Positions 37,187-46,480 are shown, numbered from the stretch's first letter. The stretch: 64,000 bases of DNA from Marinobacterium weihaiense (GCF_019061305.1 NZ_JAHQZT010000003.1:124001-188000); one strand, 5' to 3'. Numbers and translations: made by a program. The notes: generated by a model not told the origin, from the letters alone.

Positions 37187-38845
37187 ATGACCCATGCAGG
37201 AGCCTTGTACCGCCGGGCTTTGATACTGCTGTGCGGGCTGTTGCTGGCCTGGCCGGTATGGGCGCTGGGGCGGCCGTTGCAGCAATTGGTCGACGCGGGA
37301 CGCCAGGGGCTGTTGCCGGGGGTGGAAATTCGGGACTGGAACACGCTGGAAAGGTTCTATGCCGCACGTGACTGGCAAATGGTCTGGTCGGACCCTCAGG
37401 GGCGCCCTTACCGAGACCGCCAGCAGCCGCTGGTTGCCTGGATTGCGCTCTCGCATGAACATGGCCTGGACCCGCGCGATTATGGTTATCGACGTCTGCA
37501 ACTGGTGCCAGGGCAGCTGCGTCTTAGCAGCGAGGCATATTTGAATGATCTGTTGATGAGCCACGCCTTTATCGAGCTGGCGCGGGACTTCTCCGGCAGC
37601 CGTTTCTCGCTGGCACAGCATGACCCGCTCTGGCGCCTGCCGCCTCGAACGCTCGATGCCCAGGCTTTGCTGGAGCAGCTGGCGCGTGGCGCCCAGGTGG
37701 ATACGCTGCTGCGTCGGTTGTTGCCGGTTGCGGGCGAGTATTGGCGGCTGGTGGAGCTGCATGTCGAGCTGGTGATGCAGGCGCAGCTGCCTTATATGCC
37801 GCCGGCTCTGCCTTCGGGCCTGTTGCGGGTGGGGGACCGGCATCCTGAACTGCCGTCTTTGCGCCATTGGCTACAGCAGCAAGGGTTGTTATCACGTCTG
37901 GCCGGCGAGACCGAGACTGGCTTGTACACGCCGGCATTAGCTGCGGCTGTGCGCCTGTACCAGCAACAGCAGGGGCTGGATGTGGACGGCATTTACGGCC
38001 CGGATACCCGTGCCGCCATGCTGTTCAGTCCACAGCAGAAGGTACAGCAGGCCCGTATCAATCTGGCGCGCTGGCGTGCTTTGCCACATGCCCTGGGGCG
38101 GCGCTATCTGCTGGTGCGCACGGCTGCTTTTACGTTGGACCTGGTCGAGTACAACGAGACCGTGCAGCGCCATGACATTATCAGCGGCCGGCCCCAGCGC
38201 CCCAGCCCGTCCTTCAGCGCCAACATCGACCGCTTGATCATCAATCCACCATGGACTGTGCCGTTCCGACTGGCCGTGGAAGACCTGTTGCCCAAGCAGC
38301 AACAGGACGGTGAGTACTTCACTCGGCTGGGCATCGAGGTGCTGGCACAGCAGCAGGGACGGTGGCAGCCGGTTGCCCATGACAGCATCGACTGGCAGGG
38401 ACTGTCAAAACGCAACTTTCATTACCTGCTGCGCCAGCGTCCCGGGCCGGACAACAGTTTGGGGCGCTATCGTTTCGGCATGCCCAATCCGCACAGCATT
38501 TTTCTGCACGATACACCTCAGCAATCCCTGTTTTCGGCGCCCAGCCGGGCGTTCAGTTCCGGGTGTATTCGGGTCGAGGCCATCGAGCAGTTGGCGGCCC
38601 GTCTGGTCGATGAAGACGCGCTGGCAGAGGCGGTAAACGGGGAGGAGACTCACACGCTGCAGTTGAAGCACCCGCTGCCAGTGCACCTGGTGTACTTGAC
38701 GCTGTGGGTCGATGAAGCGGGTGGAGTGCATTACCATCGTGATATCTACGGGCTGGATGCCCGTCTGGCGGCGGTGCTGGGACCGCCGCCACCACCGCCG
38801 GCTCAACAGCTCATGCACATGGCGCAAAGGGTACTGAAACACTAG
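37187..38845 (+). CDS. ldtD: L,D-transpeptidase of the YcbB/LdtD type
   Basis: LdtD makes 3-3 cross-links in peptidoglycan. The 552-residue precursor has a signal peptide (LILLCGLLLAWPVWA), a scaffold domain, a peptidoglycan-binding domain (LRHWLQQQGLL through VDGIYGPDTRAAM, about 224-286), and the YkuD catalytic domain with HDTPQQSLFS and SSGCIRVE (Cys460). The ATG at 37187 is preceded by GGGGGAGG. ycbK follows, as in E. coli. A -10-like TATAGT is at 37154-37159, without a good -35. Confidence 0.94.
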   Translation: MTHAGALYRRALILLCGLLLAWPVWALGRPLQQLVDAGRQGLLPGVEIRDWNTLERFYAARDWQMVWSDPQGRPYRDRQQPLVAWIALSHEHGLDPRDYGYRRLQLVPGQLRLSSEAYLNDLLMSHAFIELARDFSGSRFSLAQHDPLWRLPPRTLDAQALLEQLARGAQVDTLLRRLLPVAGEYWRLVELHVELVMQAQLPYMPPALPSGLLRVGDRHPELPSLRHWLQQQGLLSRLAGETETGLYTPALAAAVRLYQQQQGLDVDGIYGPDTRAAMLFSPQQKVQQARINLARWRALPHALGRRYLLVRTAAFTLDLVEYNETVQRHDIISGRPQRPSPSFSANIDRLIINPPWTVPFRLAVEDLLPKQQQDGEYFTRLGIEVLAQQQGRWQPVAHDSIDWQGLSKRNFHYLLRQRPGPDNSLGRYRFGMPNPHSIFLHDTPQQSLFSAPSRAFSSGCIRVEAIEQLAARLVDEDALAEAVNGEETHTLQLKHPLPVHLVYLTLWVDEAGGVHYHRDIYGLDARLAAVLGPPPPPPAQQLMHMAQRVLKH

Positions 38846-38851
38846 TCAGGC

Positions 38852-38904
38852 TGTGTACAGCTGGGTAAAATCCACACAGATCTGTTTGTATTGTGTACAG
38901 CTGT
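38852..38904 (+). promoter_or_regulatory. Array of three ACAG/CTGT palindromic sites ahead of ycbK
   Basis: The 12-mer TGTGTACAGCTG occurs at 38852-38863 and 38892-38903, exactly 40 bases apart, and between them is the perfect palindrome ACAGATCTGT (38876-38885). The ACAG starts are at 38857, 38876 and 38897, spaced 19 and 21 bases, about two helical turns each. This looks like an operator array for a dimeric regulator in the 76-base ldtD-ycbK gap. Confidence 0.5.
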
Positions 38905-38921
38905 AAACATCTGAGGTGACC

Positions 38922-39512
38922 ATGCTGTTAACCCCCCGCCGGCGCAAGCCGGGTGCCACTGCGGAGCCGCGCTGCCGTCAGCGCCGACGTCTGCTGGGCG
39001 GCATCGCCGGAGCCGCGACCCTGCTGCATCTGCCCAAGGCGCATGCCAACATCCAGCCGCTGTTTGGTCGCGAGCTGCGCTTCGACCATCTGCATACCGG
39101 TGAGCGGCTGCACACCACCTACTGGGCCCAAGGCGATTACGTCCGCGACAGCCTGGCGGACATCAACCACCTGCTGCGTGACTTCCGGACCGGCGAGGAG
39201 CACCCGATTGATCCGCGTCTGCTGGACCTGCTGCACCGACTCAAGCAGCAAAGCGGCAACGACAACCCGTTCCAGATCATCTCTGGCTACCGTTCGCCCC
39301 GCACCAATGCCCGGTTGCGAGCTGCCAGCAACGGCGTGGCCCAGAAGAGTCTGCACATGCAGGGCCAGGCGCTGGACATTCGCCTGCCCGGCACGCCGCT
39401 CAAGGAGCTGCACCGTCTGGCCTGTGATGCCAAGGTGGGCGGGGTCGGGCTGTACACCCGTTCCAACTTCATCCACATCGATACCGGGCGGGTGCGCTAC
39501 TGGGGCGGCTGA
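38922..39512 (+). CDS. ycbK: YcbK-like murein peptidase (DUF882, M15 fold)
   Basis: The 196-residue product has a twin-arginine-like leader (RQRRRLLGGIAGAATLL, ending around KAHA) and the M15/DUF882 core: DPRLLDLLHRLKQQSG, ISGYRSPRTNARLRA, SLHMQGQALDIRLPG and FIHIDTGRVRYWG, giving the H/D/H zinc ligands. The E. coli counterpart (MepK) cleaves 3-3 cross-links, fitting its place after ldtD. ATG at 38922 follows GAGGTGA closely; an in-frame GTG two codons upstream is less likely. It overlaps the next gene convergently by 16 bases. Confidence 0.9.
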   Translation: MLLTPRRRKPGATAEPRCRQRRRLLGGIAGAATLLHLPKAHANIQPLFGRELRFDHLHTGERLHTTYWAQGDYVRDSLADINHLLRDFRTGEEHPIDPRLLDLLHRLKQQSGNDNPFQIISGYRSPRTNARLRAASNGVAQKSLHMQGQALDIRLPGTPLKELHRLACDAKVGGVGLYTRSNFIHIDTGRVRYWGG

Positions 39513-40318
39513 GGCTCCCGAATGGTGGCCAGGCGGTCCTTCAGGCTGGCCACCGACAGCTCGCCCAGGTGCGAATCGCGCAACTGTCCGCTGGCATCAA
39601 TGAACAGCGTGGTGGGCAGGGCACGCGAGCCGTAGTGCTCGCCGAGCAGGTTCTGTTGATCGAGCAGCACATGCTCCAGTTCCACTTCCAGCTCCCGCAA
39701 GAACGCGTTGACCGTGGCGCCATCCTCCCCCAGATTGGCAAACAGGAAAGTGACCTGCGGGTAATCATGCTGGGCCTGTTCCAGCACCGGCATCTCGCGC
39801 ACGCAGGGGGGGCACCAGCTGGCCCAAACATTGAGCACGATGGGCCGGCCGGCAAAATCCTGCAGATTGACGGGCAGCCCCTGGGGCGTCATCAGTGCCA
39901 TGTCCGGCAAGGCGCGGGTACTGCTTTGGATCTGCGCCAGGGGAATGGCCGTGCTGCCCCAAGTGATTCCGCCACACAGCAGCGCAATGCCAAGCGAGCG
40001 GCGCAGCTCCGGCTGACGCCAGGTGTAAACCAAGGCAGCCAGCGCTCCGGTCAGTACACCACTGAGCCACCAGAAACCGCCATCGCGAATGTCGATGATC
40101 TGCAGCGGATCGGCCAGATAGTCGCTGCCAAAGCGCAGCACAAAGCCGAGACGGGCGCCGACCAGCGCCAGCAACACGATAGTGATCAGTGCCGCTTCCG
40201 GGTTGCGACCTCCGCGCCGGCTGCTGATCCAACCGGCGAAAAGGGCAACGGCCACGGCGATCATGATCAACAGGCGGTCCAGTGACAGGGCAAAGGGCCC
40301 CAGGGCCAGGGATTGCAT
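39497..40318 (-). CDS. Membrane-anchored TlpA-like thioredoxin with Lgt-like N-terminus
   Basis: The first 125 residues hold about four hydrophobic segments with GARLGFVLRFGSDYLADPLQ and GGFWWLSGVLTG, resembling part of the prolipoprotein diacylglyceryl transferase (Lgt) membrane fold. Residues 140-273 are a TlpA/ResA-type thioredoxin domain with WCPPC at 168-172 and a cis-proline at RALPTTLFID. It is probably a periplasm-facing thiol-disulfide reductase. The Lgt-like part lacks enough sequence to be a full enzyme. TAGGAGA lies seven bases ahead of the ATG. Confidence 0.88.
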   Translation of the reverse strand: MQSLALGPFALSLDRLLIMIAVAVALFAGWISSRRGGRNPEAALITIVLLALVGARLGFVLRFGSDYLADPLQIIDIRDGGFWWLSGVLTGALAALVYTWRQPELRRSLGIALLCGGITWGSTAIPLAQIQSSTRALPDMALMTPQGLPVNLQDFAGRPIVLNVWASWCPPCVREMPVLEQAQHDYPQVTFLFANLGEDGATVNAFLRELEVELEHVLLDQQNLLGEHYGSRALPTTLFIDASGQLRDSHLGELSVASLKDRLATIREPQPPQ

Positions 40319-40370
40319 GGTATGTCTCCTATAATACGGGCACAGAGGTTGACCCCGTGCCGGCGCGGAT

Positions 40371-40430
40371 GTTCAGTCGGGCTGCGTTCAGTCGGACTGC
40401 GTTCAGTCGGACTGCGTTCAGTCGGGCTTC
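40371..40430 (+). repeat. Four tandem copies of a 15-bp repeat
   Basis: Copies at 40371-40385, 40386-40400, 40401-40415 and 40416-40430. The middle two are identical (GTTCAGTCGGACTGC); the first has one change (G for A) and the last two (G for A, and T for G). Each unit holds the near-palindrome CAGTC-G-GACTG. It lies between two divergent genes, 49 bases ahead of the lipoprotein start. Confidence 0.9.
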
Positions 40431-40478
40431 AGCCGTTGGCCGGTCCAATACCGTTTTGTTGTCAACGAGGATATCCGC

Positions 40479-40955
40479 ATGTGGCCGCGATTTCAGTTAT
40501 TGCCCTTGATGCTGTTTGCCGTACTTCTGTCCGGTTGTGCCGGACTGCAGCCCGGTTATGATGCGCCCACTCTGGAAGTGACGGGCGTGCGCTTGGACCC
40601 TGAGGCCGCGTCGGGCATGCCCCGTTTCCTGATCGGGCTGCGCGTGATCAACCCCAACCGCCGGGCGCTGCAGCTGGACGGTGTCAGCTATAACCTGTAC
40701 CTGCAGAATCAGCGTGTGCTCAGCGGGGTGAGTTCAAAGATCCCGCAGGTGGCGGGCTACAGTGATCGAAATTTCGAGGTGGCCGCCTCGCCTGCCCTGT
40801 TCGGCAGCATGCGCCTGCTGGTGGATCTGATGAATCAGCCGCAGCTGGACGCGTTGGAATATCGGGTTGAGGCCAAGCTCGATGGCGGCGGGCTGCAGTG
40901 GCCGGTGCGGGTTGAGGACAGGGGCCGGCTGTCGCTGGGGCCGACCGCGCGTTAA
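40479..40955 (+). CDS. LEA type 2 (WHy-domain) lipoprotein
   Basis: The 158-residue precursor has a lipoprotein signal with lipobox LLSGC (Cys20), then a single LEA14/WHy-like beta domain (LEVTGVRLDPEAASGMPRF, RVINPNRRALQLDGVSYNLY). Such proteins are thought to act in envelope stress or desiccation; the function is not settled. GAGG lies nine bases before the ATG. It overlaps the convergent ChaN-like gene by four bases, and a 15-bp tandem repeat sits upstream. Confidence 0.9.
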   Translation: MWPRFQLLPLMLFAVLLSGCAGLQPGYDAPTLEVTGVRLDPEAASGMPRFLIGLRVINPNRRALQLDGVSYNLYLQNQRVLSGVSSKIPQVAGYSDRNFEVAASPALFGSMRLLVDLMNQPQLDALEYRVEAKLDGGGLQWPVRVEDRGRLSLGPTAR

Positions 40956-41830
40956 CCCTTGCCGTGTCCCTGGGCGGCCAGTTCGGCACAGTAATCCTTG
41001 ACGGGCAGCGCCGTCGTGAACAGCAGGTAATCGGCCGGCGGCAGGCCGTCCACGGCATTCGGCACGTAGTGGAGCGGATCAGTGCCGTTGTCGACTGGGA
41101 TCATCAGGATACTGAGGGCCGGTACCTGCTGTAGCCAGCGGGGAATGCCCAGATCCCGACGGGCATGGATGGTACCGGTCAGCATGATGCCGATGCGTTG
41201 TGGCTGCTGGTGCTTGATAAGCTGTGCTGCCATTTGTTGGTCGCGTGCCAGCTGGACTTGGCGCATACCGTTCAGTGACTGGCGCGGCAGCTGTCCACAG
41301 TGGCTTTCGAACAGCAGGTCGCGCATGTACACCGCGTGTGACTCGCCCAGATCACCCCGGGGAGCACCTTCGGCATAGGCCTGACGCTGCTCGTCGCGGG
41401 TCAGGTCGGCACCAACCACGGCGGTGGCGCGGGCCAGGGCCGTGTTGACCACCTCGCCATACAGGCGCCAAGGCCAGCCCGGTTGCCACTGCAGAGCCTC
41501 GGGCAGGACGTCGTCGCGTCCCAGGGCCGCATCCAGCAGGCGCTGCTGGCTGTGATCGGCCATTTCCAGCGCCACCGCGCCGAGTTGGTCACGCTGTGAC
41601 AGGGCCTGTATCCAGTCTGCCTGAATACGATGATGCTCGGGATGGTCGTGCTGCTCGCCCAACAGTACCCAGCCGCCGCGGGGCAGTTGCTCCAGCAGGT
41701 CGTGCTGGCTGACAAACTGCTGTTGGGCCACGGACCACAAGCGTCCCTCCAGTGTGGCATCGGCGTGAGCCAGAGGTACTGCCAGAGGTACGATCAGCAG
41801 CATCAACAGAGCCGACAGGCGTGTTTTCAT
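40952..41830 (-). CDS. ChaN-like haem-binding uptake protein
   Basis: The 292-residue protein has a signal peptide (LLMLLIVPLAVPLAHA) and the ChaN/DUF399 pattern: GGWVLLGEQHDHPEHHRIQ, VALEMADHSQQRLLDAAL, and GIMLTGTIHARRDLGIPRWL. Campylobacter ChaN binds haem and takes part in iron uptake. A lipobox cysteine is not visible here, unlike many relatives, so it may be soluble in the periplasm. Its ATG overlaps the stop of the small upstream gene. Confidence 0.9.
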   Translation of the reverse strand: MKTRLSALLMLLIVPLAVPLAHADATLEGRLWSVAQQQFVSQHDLLEQLPRGGWVLLGEQHDHPEHHRIQADWIQALSQRDQLGAVALEMADHSQQRLLDAALGRDDVLPEALQWQPGWPWRLYGEVVNTALARATAVVGADLTRDEQRQAYAEGAPRGDLGESHAVYMRDLLFESHCGQLPRQSLNGMRQVQLARDQQMAAQLIKHQQPQRIGIMLTGTIHARRDLGIPRWLQQVPALSILMIPVDNGTDPLHYVPNAVDGLPPADYLLFTTALPVKDYCAELAAQGHGKG

Positions 41831-42156
41831 GAAGCCCCCCGAGAGCTGGAGACATCCAGGTAGTCACGGGAAATCACGCTTTCCAAGGCGTTGACGGCGG
41901 CGACCAGCTCGTCAAAGGTTTCACGGCGCTGCCTGAGGGCCGCCACCTGCTCCGGCGAGGGCATCTGGCCATCGGCTTCATTGGCCAGCGCCAGTAGCTC
42001 TGCCACATATTCGGCCCGCGCATGCGCAACCAGCGTCAGGACCGGCTTGAGATCCTCCAGACTGAGCTGGGGGAATCTCGGGTTGATGATGTCACGGTTG
42101 ATGTCGCGGCGCTGCCGGTCCAACTCCAGCAGTAGGCGGTTGTTATCGGTTGACAT
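41827..42156 (-). CDS. Small helical protein upstream of chaN-like gene
   Basis: The 109-residue product (MSTDNNRLLLELDRQRRDIN...) is mostly charged helix with no signal or membrane segment; I do not recognise it. The ATG at 42156 has GAGGAT seven bases upstream, and its stop overlaps the ATG of the ChaN-like gene, so the two form an operon. The frame opens further upstream to 42237 without a ribosome site. The 253 bases between this start and parC contain only small inverted repeats (for example ACCGGC/GCCGGT at 42336-42349). Confidence 0.78.
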   Translation of the reverse strand: MSTDNNRLLLELDRQRRDINRDIINPRFPQLSLEDLKPVLTLVAHARAEYVAELLALANEADGQMPSPEQVAALRQRRETFDELVAAVNALESVISRDYLDVSSSRGAS

Positions 42157-42409
42157 GGCGGTATCCTCGCTAAGGTCCTGATCTGAATCTAGCACATGGA
42201 GACGCCCGCCGAGGAGCCCTGCTGTGTGGGCGGACAATCAATGTACTGATGCAGGCCGGGTATTCGATCACTTGCTGCAGCCGGGGCCGGTGAACGGATG
42301 CGCAACAGGCACCGAGCTGGCATACTCCTGCCCTAACCGGCTGGCCGGTACGGCATCCGTTTCGGGGGCTTGCCCGTGCTGGCGGCATCCAGTGTTCAAG
42401 GACCAGTTG

Positions 42410-44656
42410 ATGAGTGTAGAAACCACTTTTGACGGCGATACCGAGCAGCTGTCACTTCGCGACTTTACCGAAAAGGCGTACCTGGACTATTCCATGTACG
42501 TGATTCTCGACCGCGCCCTGCCGCATCTGGGCGACGGCATGAAGCCGGTGCAGCGGCGTATCGTCTATGCTATGTCCGAGCTGGGGCTCAAGGCCACGGC
42601 TAAGTACAAGAAGTCGGCGCGTACCGTCGGTGACGTGCTGGGCAAGTTCCATCCGCACGGGGATTCCGCCTGCTACGAGGCGATGGTGCTGATGGCACAG
42701 CCGTTCAGCTACCGCTATCCGCTGATTGATGGTCAGGGCAACTGGGGGTCGCCGGATGATCCCAAATCGTTTGCGGCCATGCGTTACACCGAGTCACGGC
42801 TGGCGCCCTATGCCGAGGTGCTGCTCAAGGAGCTGGCTCAGGGTACAGTCAACTGGGTCCCCAACTTTGACGGCACGATGAACGAACCGGAGGTGCTGCC
42901 GGCACGGCTTCCCAACGTGCTGCTCAATGGCGGCACCGGCATTGCCGTGGGCATGGCCACGGACATTCCCTCGCACAACCTGCGTGAGGTGGCTGCGGCC
43001 TGCTGTCATCTGCTGGACAGCCCCGGAGCCACGCTGGATGACCTCTGTGCGCTGATTCCCGGGCCGGACATGGCCACCGAAGCCGAAATCATCACGCCGG
43101 CGGCCGAGTTGAAAAAGCTCTATACCAGCGGCAAGGGCAGCTTCCGCATGCGTGCGATCTGGAGTCGGGAAGAGGGCGGAATCGTGATTACGGCTTTGCC
43201 GGCCCAGGTGTCCGGGGCCAAGGTGCTGGAGCAGGTCGCCGCACAGATGCAGCAGAAAAAACTGCCGATGGTGGTGGACCTGCGTGACGAATCGGACCAT
43301 GAAAACCCGACCCGGCTGGTGATCGTGCCCAAGCGGGGCAAGGATCTGGATGCCCTGATGGCGCACCTGTTCGCCACCACGGATCTGGAGCGCAGTTACC
43401 GCGTCAACCTGAACATGATCGGCATTGACGGCCGCCCGCAGGTGAAGGATCTGCGCCAGATTCTGGTGGAATGGTTGAGCTGGCGCACCAGCGTGGTGCG
43501 TCGCCGTCTCGAATACCGCCTGCAGAAGGTGCGCGACCGTCTGCATGTGCTCGAAGGTCTGATGGTGGCCTACCTCAATATCGACGAGGTCATAGCCATC
43601 ATCCGTGAGGAAGACAAGCCGAAAGAAGAGCTGATGCGCCGCTTTGAACTGAGCGATGTCCAGGCTGATGCGATTCTGGATCTCAAGCTGCGCCATCTGG
43701 CCCGGCTCGAAGAGATCAGGATCCGGGGCGAACAGGACGAACTCAACGAAGAACGCCAGTACCTGGAAGACACTCTGGGGTCCGACGCGCGGATGCGGGC
43801 ACTGATTCGTGAAGAGATCGAAGCCACCGCCGAGGAGTTCGGAGATGCGCGGCGCTCGCCGCTGGTGGAACGCGGCGAGGCCCAGGCGTTCAGCGAGAAG
43901 GATCTGCTCAGTGCCGACCCGGTGACCGTAGTGCTGTCCAAGCAGGGCTGGATCCGGGCGGCCAAGGGCCATGACATTGATGCCGAAGGGCTCAGCTATA
44001 AGTCCGGCGACGGTTTCAAGCTGGCCAGCGCCGGGCGCATGAATCAGCCCTGCATTTTGCTCGACTCCACCGGCCGCAGCTACACGCTGGAAACTCATAA
44101 GCTGCCCTCGGCCCGGGGCCAGGGTGAGCCGGTCACCGGTCACGTCAGCCTGCCCAAGGGCGCGATGGTGGATGCGCTGGTATGTGGCCCCGAACAGGCC
44201 GCGGTGCTGCTGGCATCCGACGCCGGATACGGTTTCATCACCCGCATCGAGCAACTCACCAGTAAAACCAAGAACGGCAAGGCGGCACTGACCTTGCCCA
44301 AAGCGGCCCGGGTGTTACCGCCGGTACTGGTGCCGGGTGAGGATGCGCTGCTGGCGGCTGTCAGCAGCGAAGGGCGCCTGCTGGTGTTCCCGGTGGCAGA
44401 ACTGCCGGAGCTGGCCCGCGGGAAAGGCAACAAGGTGATCAATATCCCCGGCGCCAAGGCGGCCACAGGGGAAGAACTGATGACCCAGGTGATCCTGCTG
44501 AATCCGGGCGATACCCTGGTGGTCAATGCCGGGCGCCAGCATCTGAAGCTCAAGGGGGCGGAGCTGGATCAGTATCGTGGCGAGCGTGGCCGTCGCGGCA
44601 GCAAGCTGCCACGGGGCTATCAGAAGGTCGACAGCCTTGAGATTCTGGCCGGCTGA
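42410..44656 (+). CDS. parC: DNA topoisomerase IV subunit A
   Basis: ParC is the DNA-cleaving subunit of topoisomerase IV. The 748-residue protein (E. coli 752) has [20 protein letters not shown], the quinolone region [19 protein letters not shown], the catalytic tyrosine in AMRYTESRL, and a C-terminal beta-pinwheel. In the quinolone region the usual Ser and Glu positions read Asp-Ser-Ala-Cys-Tyr-Glu, the wild-type pattern. I chose ATG 42410, with AAGGA upstream; the open frame before it (from 42224) is unlike the family. Confidence 0.96.
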   Translation: MSVETTFDGDTEQLSLRDFTEKAYLDYSMYVILDRALPHLGDGMKPVQRRIVYAMSELGLKATAKYKKSARTVGDVLGKFHPHGDSACYEAMVLMAQPFSYRYPLIDGQGNWGSPDDPKSFAAMRYTESRLAPYAEVLLKELAQGTVNWVPNFDGTMNEPEVLPARLPNVLLNGGTGIAVGMATDIPSHNLREVAAACCHLLDSPGATLDDLCALIPGPDMATEAEIITPAAELKKLYTSGKGSFRMRAIWSREEGGIVITALPAQVSGAKVLEQVAAQMQQKKLPMVVDLRDESDHENPTRLVIVPKRGKDLDALMAHLFATTDLERSYRVNLNMIGIDGRPQVKDLRQILVEWLSWRTSVVRRRLEYRLQKVRDRLHVLEGLMVAYLNIDEVIAIIREEDKPKEELMRRFELSDVQADAILDLKLRHLARLEEIRIRGEQDELNEERQYLEDTLGSDARMRALIREEIEATAEEFGDARRSPLVERGEAQAFSEKDLLSADPVTVVLSKQGWIRAAKGHDIDAEGLSYKSGDGFKLASAGRMNQPCILLDSTGRSYTLETHKLPSARGQGEPVTGHVSLPKGAMVDALVCGPEQAAVLLASDAGYGFITRIEQLTSKTKNGKAALTLPKAARVLPPVLVPGEDALLAAVSSEGRLLVFPVAELPELARGKGNKVINIPGAKAATGEELMTQVILLNPGDTLVVNAGRQHLKLKGAELDQYRGERGRRGSKLPRGYQKVDSLEILAG

Positions 44657-44662
44657 TCCCGC

Positions 44663-44691
44663 GCGGGAGTGCCTTGCTCAGGCGCTCCCGC
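44663..44691. terminator. Hairpin at the convergent parC end
   Basis: GCGGGAG-T-GCCT (44663-44674) pairs with AGGC-G-CTCCCGC (44680-44691) around TGCTC, one mismatch in 12. It overlaps the 3' end of the convergent gene. There is no T-run on either strand, so termination strength is uncertain. Confidence 0.55.
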
Positions 44692-46381
44692 GTTCGCGCT
44701 CGTTGAGCTTCTGCATCAGGTGATCTGCCTGTTTCTCCAGCAGCGCCTGGTATGACGGGCTGATGCTCAGAATCAGCACTTTGTCTTCATCTTCGCGGCG
44801 AATATCCGCCTGCTCCAGCGGGTTCGCTTTCAACAGCGGTGCCTCGGTCACGGCGGTATGGCTGATCAGGGCGTTGCTTTGGGTGGTGCGGGTCAGGAAG
44901 GCTGCTTCCTCCTGCATGCGTTCGATGCCTTCCCGGGGGCCGCGCACCAGTGCCATGTGCAGATTCATCACCGGTTGGAAGGCCCGAATCTGCTGCTGGT
45001 TGTATTGCGTGTACAGCCAAGTGAAGAGCATGGCGCAACACAGGGCATTGATGCCGTGGCTGTCCTTGTCATCGCTGTGGCAGAAGCGGATCTGCAGATC
45101 ACCGTTGCGCAGGGTTTCGATGTCGCCGTTGTAGATGCGTGCCGCGGACGCCGCCAGGGTTCGGTAATTGCGCAGCAGGTGTTCCCGCTCCTCTTCATCC
45201 ACATTGTCGGAGTGTGCGCTACGGGTATCGATCAGCAGCAGGTAGCCCGCATCCTCCGGTGTCAGCGTCAGCTCCAGTTCCTGTTCCAGGGTATACAGCC
45301 CGCCGGCATCGGGTTCCACCAGACTGAGCGGGTTGGTCCATTCGGTGGGGGATGGTTCATCAGGTGGGACATCCGGCTGGCTGAAGGTCAGCTCGTCCAG
45401 GTCCGGCACCAGGGCAGCGTCCGACTCATCCTGATCGGCCGAGCGAGGGGTGAAACGCGGAACCTGATGGTGGTCCGGTGCGGGCTTGAGCAGCGAGACC
45501 AGGTCATCGGCGTCCAGTGGCGACCGGCTGTCCGCGTCCGGTGTCCTCTCCGCTAGCGGTGCCGGCGTGATATCGGGAACCGGTGGTTGCTCTGGCTGCG
45601 GCTCAGCGGGCGGTGTCGGCGGTTCGTCGATCGGGGGGCTCGCGGGTGCGCTGTCGGCCTGCGGAGCGGGCGTGACCGGTCTCGAGCGGCTGGCGGTCGG
45701 CGCGGCATACCGGCCCGTTTCAGCGGGTGCCGGCGGTGAGGCAGGCTCTGGGGGCAGAGCGCTGAAGTTGAAATCCGGAATGCTATCACTGTCCTGAGGC
45801 AGGCTGAAGGGAGGCGCCGGGCGATCCGCTGTGTTTGGCGCCGGCGCGGCGACAGCGGCGGCGGCCAGGTCCCGCTGTCGCCGCAGGCTCAGGGACAACA
45901 GTACCGCGGCAATGCCCAGACACAGCATGACCAGCAGGGCGATCTCAAGCAACTGTTGTTGCAAGGCGGCACGCAGGGGCGCCGGGTTGCTCCATAGGGT
46001 CAGCCGACCAATGGGCATCTCACCCTGTACCAGCTCCAGCGTGTGCGTGCGCCCCTGCTGGGACCCGGCCAGCGCGATCAGGGTCTGGTCCGGTGTGCTC
46101 AGGCGCAGGCCATTGATCAGCGGCTGGTCCACCAGCTCGTTGAGCAGATAGTTGAGGCTGATGCGGTCATCCGACAGTACCAGGGGTTGAATCAGGATGG
46201 CACTGCTGCGCCCCAGTCCGCGGCTGATCTCGGCGGCTTGTTCGGCGGCGCGGGTTTGCAGGCGCAGATACTCCAGGGCGCCGCCCATTGCCAAGCCGAG
46301 CAGCAGGATGAGCAGCACGGAGATCAGGGTGCGCAGGGGCAAAACAGGCGTACAGGACACGGTGTCGTCAGTCGGCTCCAT
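44678..46381 (-). CDS. Two-TM Smp/AhpA-like sensor with cyclase-like cytoplasmic domain
   Basis: The 567-residue protein has a TM helix (about 17-37), a periplasmic loop of about 108 residues like the Smp/YtjB family (RSSAILIQPLVLSDDRISLN), a second TM (146-166), a Pro-rich linker (180-350), and a C-terminal domain (378-545). The latter, with GYLLLIDTRSAH, REHLLRNYRTLAA and NGDIETLRNGDLQIRF, follows the outline of class III nucleotide cyclases but I do not see a full catalytic set. The start MEPTDD is preceded by GTGGAG. It diverges from proA. Confidence 0.8.
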   Translation of the reverse strand: MEPTDDTVSCTPVLPLRTLISVLLILLLGLAMGGALEYLRLQTRAAEQAAEISRGLGRSSAILIQPLVLSDDRISLNYLLNELVDQPLINGLRLSTPDQTLIALAGSQQGRTHTLELVQGEMPIGRLTLWSNPAPLRAALQQQLLEIALLVMLCLGIAAVLLSLSLRRQRDLAAAAVAAPAPNTADRPAPPFSLPQDSDSIPDFNFSALPPEPASPPAPAETGRYAAPTASRSRPVTPAPQADSAPASPPIDEPPTPPAEPQPEQPPVPDITPAPLAERTPDADSRSPLDADDLVSLLKPAPDHHQVPRFTPRSADQDESDAALVPDLDELTFSQPDVPPDEPSPTEWTNPLSLVEPDAGGLYTLEQELELTLTPEDAGYLLLIDTRSAHSDNVDEEEREHLLRNYRTLAASAARIYNGDIETLRNGDLQIRFCHSDDKDSHGINALCCAMLFTWLYTQYNQQQIRAFQPVMNLHMALVRGPREGIERMQEEAAFLTRTTQSNALISHTAVTEAPLLKANPLEQADIRREDEDKVLILSISPSYQALLEKQADHLMQKLNERERGSA

Positions 46382-46480
46382 CGGGGCTCCACATCCGAAA
46401 CAGGCAGATGCTTTATTAGGGTGTTTTATAATAGCAACACTTCTGTTTTGGGCACAGTGTTGCCGAATTTGCATGGATCT

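Noticed and set aside
38852-38904. CRISPR-like repeats
   Set aside because: Only two 12-base repeats and one related palindrome; far too short and few for an array. No CRISPR or cas genes are seen in the window.
40282-40561. Frames through the 15-bp tandem repeat, giving repeated Ala-Phe-Ser-Arg-Thr
   Set aside because: The repeat length is a multiple of three, so any frame looks repetitive; no ribosome site, and the adjacent lipoprotein gene overlaps it in a better frame.
42224-42409. In-frame N-terminal extension of parC
   Set aside because: The added residues are Cys- and Gly-rich and unlike any ParC; the ATG at 42410 has a ribosome site and gives the normal length.
42794-44254. A long open frame antisense to parC
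   Set aside because: Shadow of parC with no start signal or recognised domain.
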